A stretch of 6,218 nucleotides of DNA from Pseudomonadales bacterium. GTDB lineage: Bacteria; Pseudomonadota; Gammaproteobacteria; Pseudomonadales; DC-out160. Positions within the stretch are counted from its first letter, which is position 1. Each line of letters opens with the position of its first letter. The translations under genes and the position numbers were made by a program. The notes beneath the pieces are model-generated. The model was not told where the DNA came from. It was given only the letters and a program-made list of their open reading frames with translations, and searched no databases. The DNA is taken from contig JAESQG010000396.1 in NCBI GenBank assembly GCA_016765265.1, positions 1-6,218 of the forward strand, in the 5' to 3' direction. This document shows positions 5,386 through 6,218 of this stretch, piece by piece.

Positions 5386-6218
5386 ATTTACACTGCGTTT
5401 GTTTTCGCTTCTAGCACTCTGCTATTGTCCAGCAGCGCTGTCTGACACATCAATCCCCTTTAAAGTGGGGCTTTCTGTTTGGACGGGCTACCCCACTAGC
5501 GTGAAAGGATTCAAAGACGGATTGGCCGAAGCCGGTTTGATCGAAGGCAAGCATATTCAATTTTTGATGGGCAAAAGTGGTATTGATAAGGCCAAGCAGC
5601 ATGAAATTGCCGAATCCTTTAGGGATGCAAACGTTGATCTCGTCTACTCGTTAACAACACCAGGGACAGTCATCATCAAAAAAATCATGCCTGTCACAAC
5701 GCCGGTGGTATTTTCTATTGTCACTTATCCTGCGGATAGTGGCTTGATCGAATCATTTGACTACTCGGGCAATAACTTAGTTGGTACCAGTAACTTTGTC
5801 TCGTATAAACACTATATACTCCTCCTGAATAAAATGCTGCCTAATGTAAAATCACTGGCCATTTTTCATCGTAAAGGTGAACCCAACTCTAAAATTCAGG
5901 CCGTCAATATCCGTCGTTTACTCAAAGCGCAAGGGGTTAACGTAACAATTGAAAAGCCTTCATCACTGGAGGAGACAAAAACCTTGGCCAAGGCATTAGT
6001 TGGCAAAGTGGACGTCTTTATGACAACCACTGATACCCTCATGCAGGGAGGTGGAGAAGCGGTATTGATCGACATTGCTAAAGCTTACGCAATTCCCATA
6101 CTCAGCTCCAACAAAGCCGGTATTGAAGCGGGTTCCACCTTCGGACCTGTAGCCGACTTTTATACTATAGGAAAAATTTCAGGCTCGATGGCGGCAAATA
6201 TTCTGCAAAATAAAGTGA
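5381..6218 (+). CDS. Periplasmic substrate-binding protein, ABC_sub_bind family (3' truncated by window edge)
   Basis: The frame is open from 5381 to the window end (279 codons); about 30-60 residues are probably missing from the usual 310-340. A signal peptide (MKFTLRLFSLLALC...ALS|DT, cut after residue 21) directs export. C14 is not in a good lipobox because Leu precedes it, so a soluble periplasmic form is likelier than a lipoprotein. Family features are KVGLSVW (28-34), GFKDGLAEAGLIEGK (43-57), a VDLVYSLTTPGT segment (85-96), TPVVFSIVTYPADSGLI (107-123), GNNLVGTSN (130-138), LLNKMLPNVKSLAIF, KVDVFMTTTDTL, AIPILSSN and the IEAGSTFGPVADFYTIGKISG stretch near the end. These match the two-lobed binding proteins of the TrpX-like PF04392 group, whose known or suspected ligands include aromatic amino acids and other small molecules. 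No ATPase or permease is visible in the window, so a sensing role is possible. The ligand is unknown. Confidence 0.88.
   Translation, partial: MKFTLRLFSLLALCYCPAALSDTSIPFKVGLSVWTGYPTSVKGFKDGLAEAGLIEGKHIQFLMGKSGIDKAKQHEIAESFRDANVDLVYSLTTPGTVIIKKIMPVTTPVVFSIVTYPADSGLIESFDYSGNNLVGTSNFVSYKHYILLLNKMLPNVKSLAIFHRKGEPNSKIQAVNIRRLLKAQGVNVTIEKPSSLEETKTLAKALVGKVDVFMTTTDTLMQGGGEAVLIDIAKAYAIPILSSNKAGIEAGSTFGPVADFYTIGKISGSMAANILQNKV

Noticed and set aside
5381..5430. Lipoprotein signal at Cys14 or Cys16 of the binding protein
   Set aside because: Leu at position -1 of C14 and Tyr before C16 do not fit a lipobox, and a clear ALS|D signal peptidase I site follows.

Overview
The window reads as chromosomal DNA of a Gram-negative, probably marine or aquatic gammaproteobacterium. 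This rests on an ArgE very like the enteric enzyme, a DcaP-like outer-membrane porin with a typical signal peptide and terminal Phe, and a REC-PAS-GGDEF-EAL signalling protein. The species cannot be named. All convincing genes lie on the + strand, and there is no IS element, phage gene, CRISPR array, tRNA or rRNA.

Layout: (1) 1-111, the last 36 codons of an unidentified gene ending in a Gln/His-rich pentapeptide repeat. (2) 217-1383, argE, acetylornithine deacetylase of linear arginine biosynthesis. (3) 1384-1726, a 343-bp gap holding a hairpin whose T-tract is on the minus strand, two TATAAT boxes and a possible tiny minus-strand unit. (4) 1727-3892, a 721-residue response regulator with PAS, GGDEF and EAL domains, in which the cyclase, I-site and phosphodiesterase motifs all look intact. 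(5) 3893-4076, a 184-bp regulatory gap with an FNR-like half-conserved dyad. (6) 4077-5333, a DcaP-like porin, and 47 bp later (7) 5381 to the window end, a periplasmic substrate-binding protein of the ABC_sub_bind family, truncated by the window edge. Genes 6 and 7 look like one operon.

How the genes may work together: argE is a housekeeping gene with no obvious link to the rest. The porin and binding protein form a plausible outer-membrane/periplasmic capture pair for a small solute. No ABC permease or ATPase is visible before the window ends, so transport versus sensing is open. The neighbouring c-di-GMP protein could belong to the same signalling neighbourhood, but only proximity supports that.

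The most unusual thing seen is a recurring pattern of short, in-phase tandem duplications (unit 15 or 18 bp) at translation starts. They occur at argE (three copies ending at ATG), the porin (two copies, the first containing ATG) and the binding protein (three copies, each with a Shine-Dalgarno-like sequence, the last with ATG). A further 15-bp, three-copy in-frame repeat ends the partial gene at 1-111. No complete new biological system could be demonstrated.
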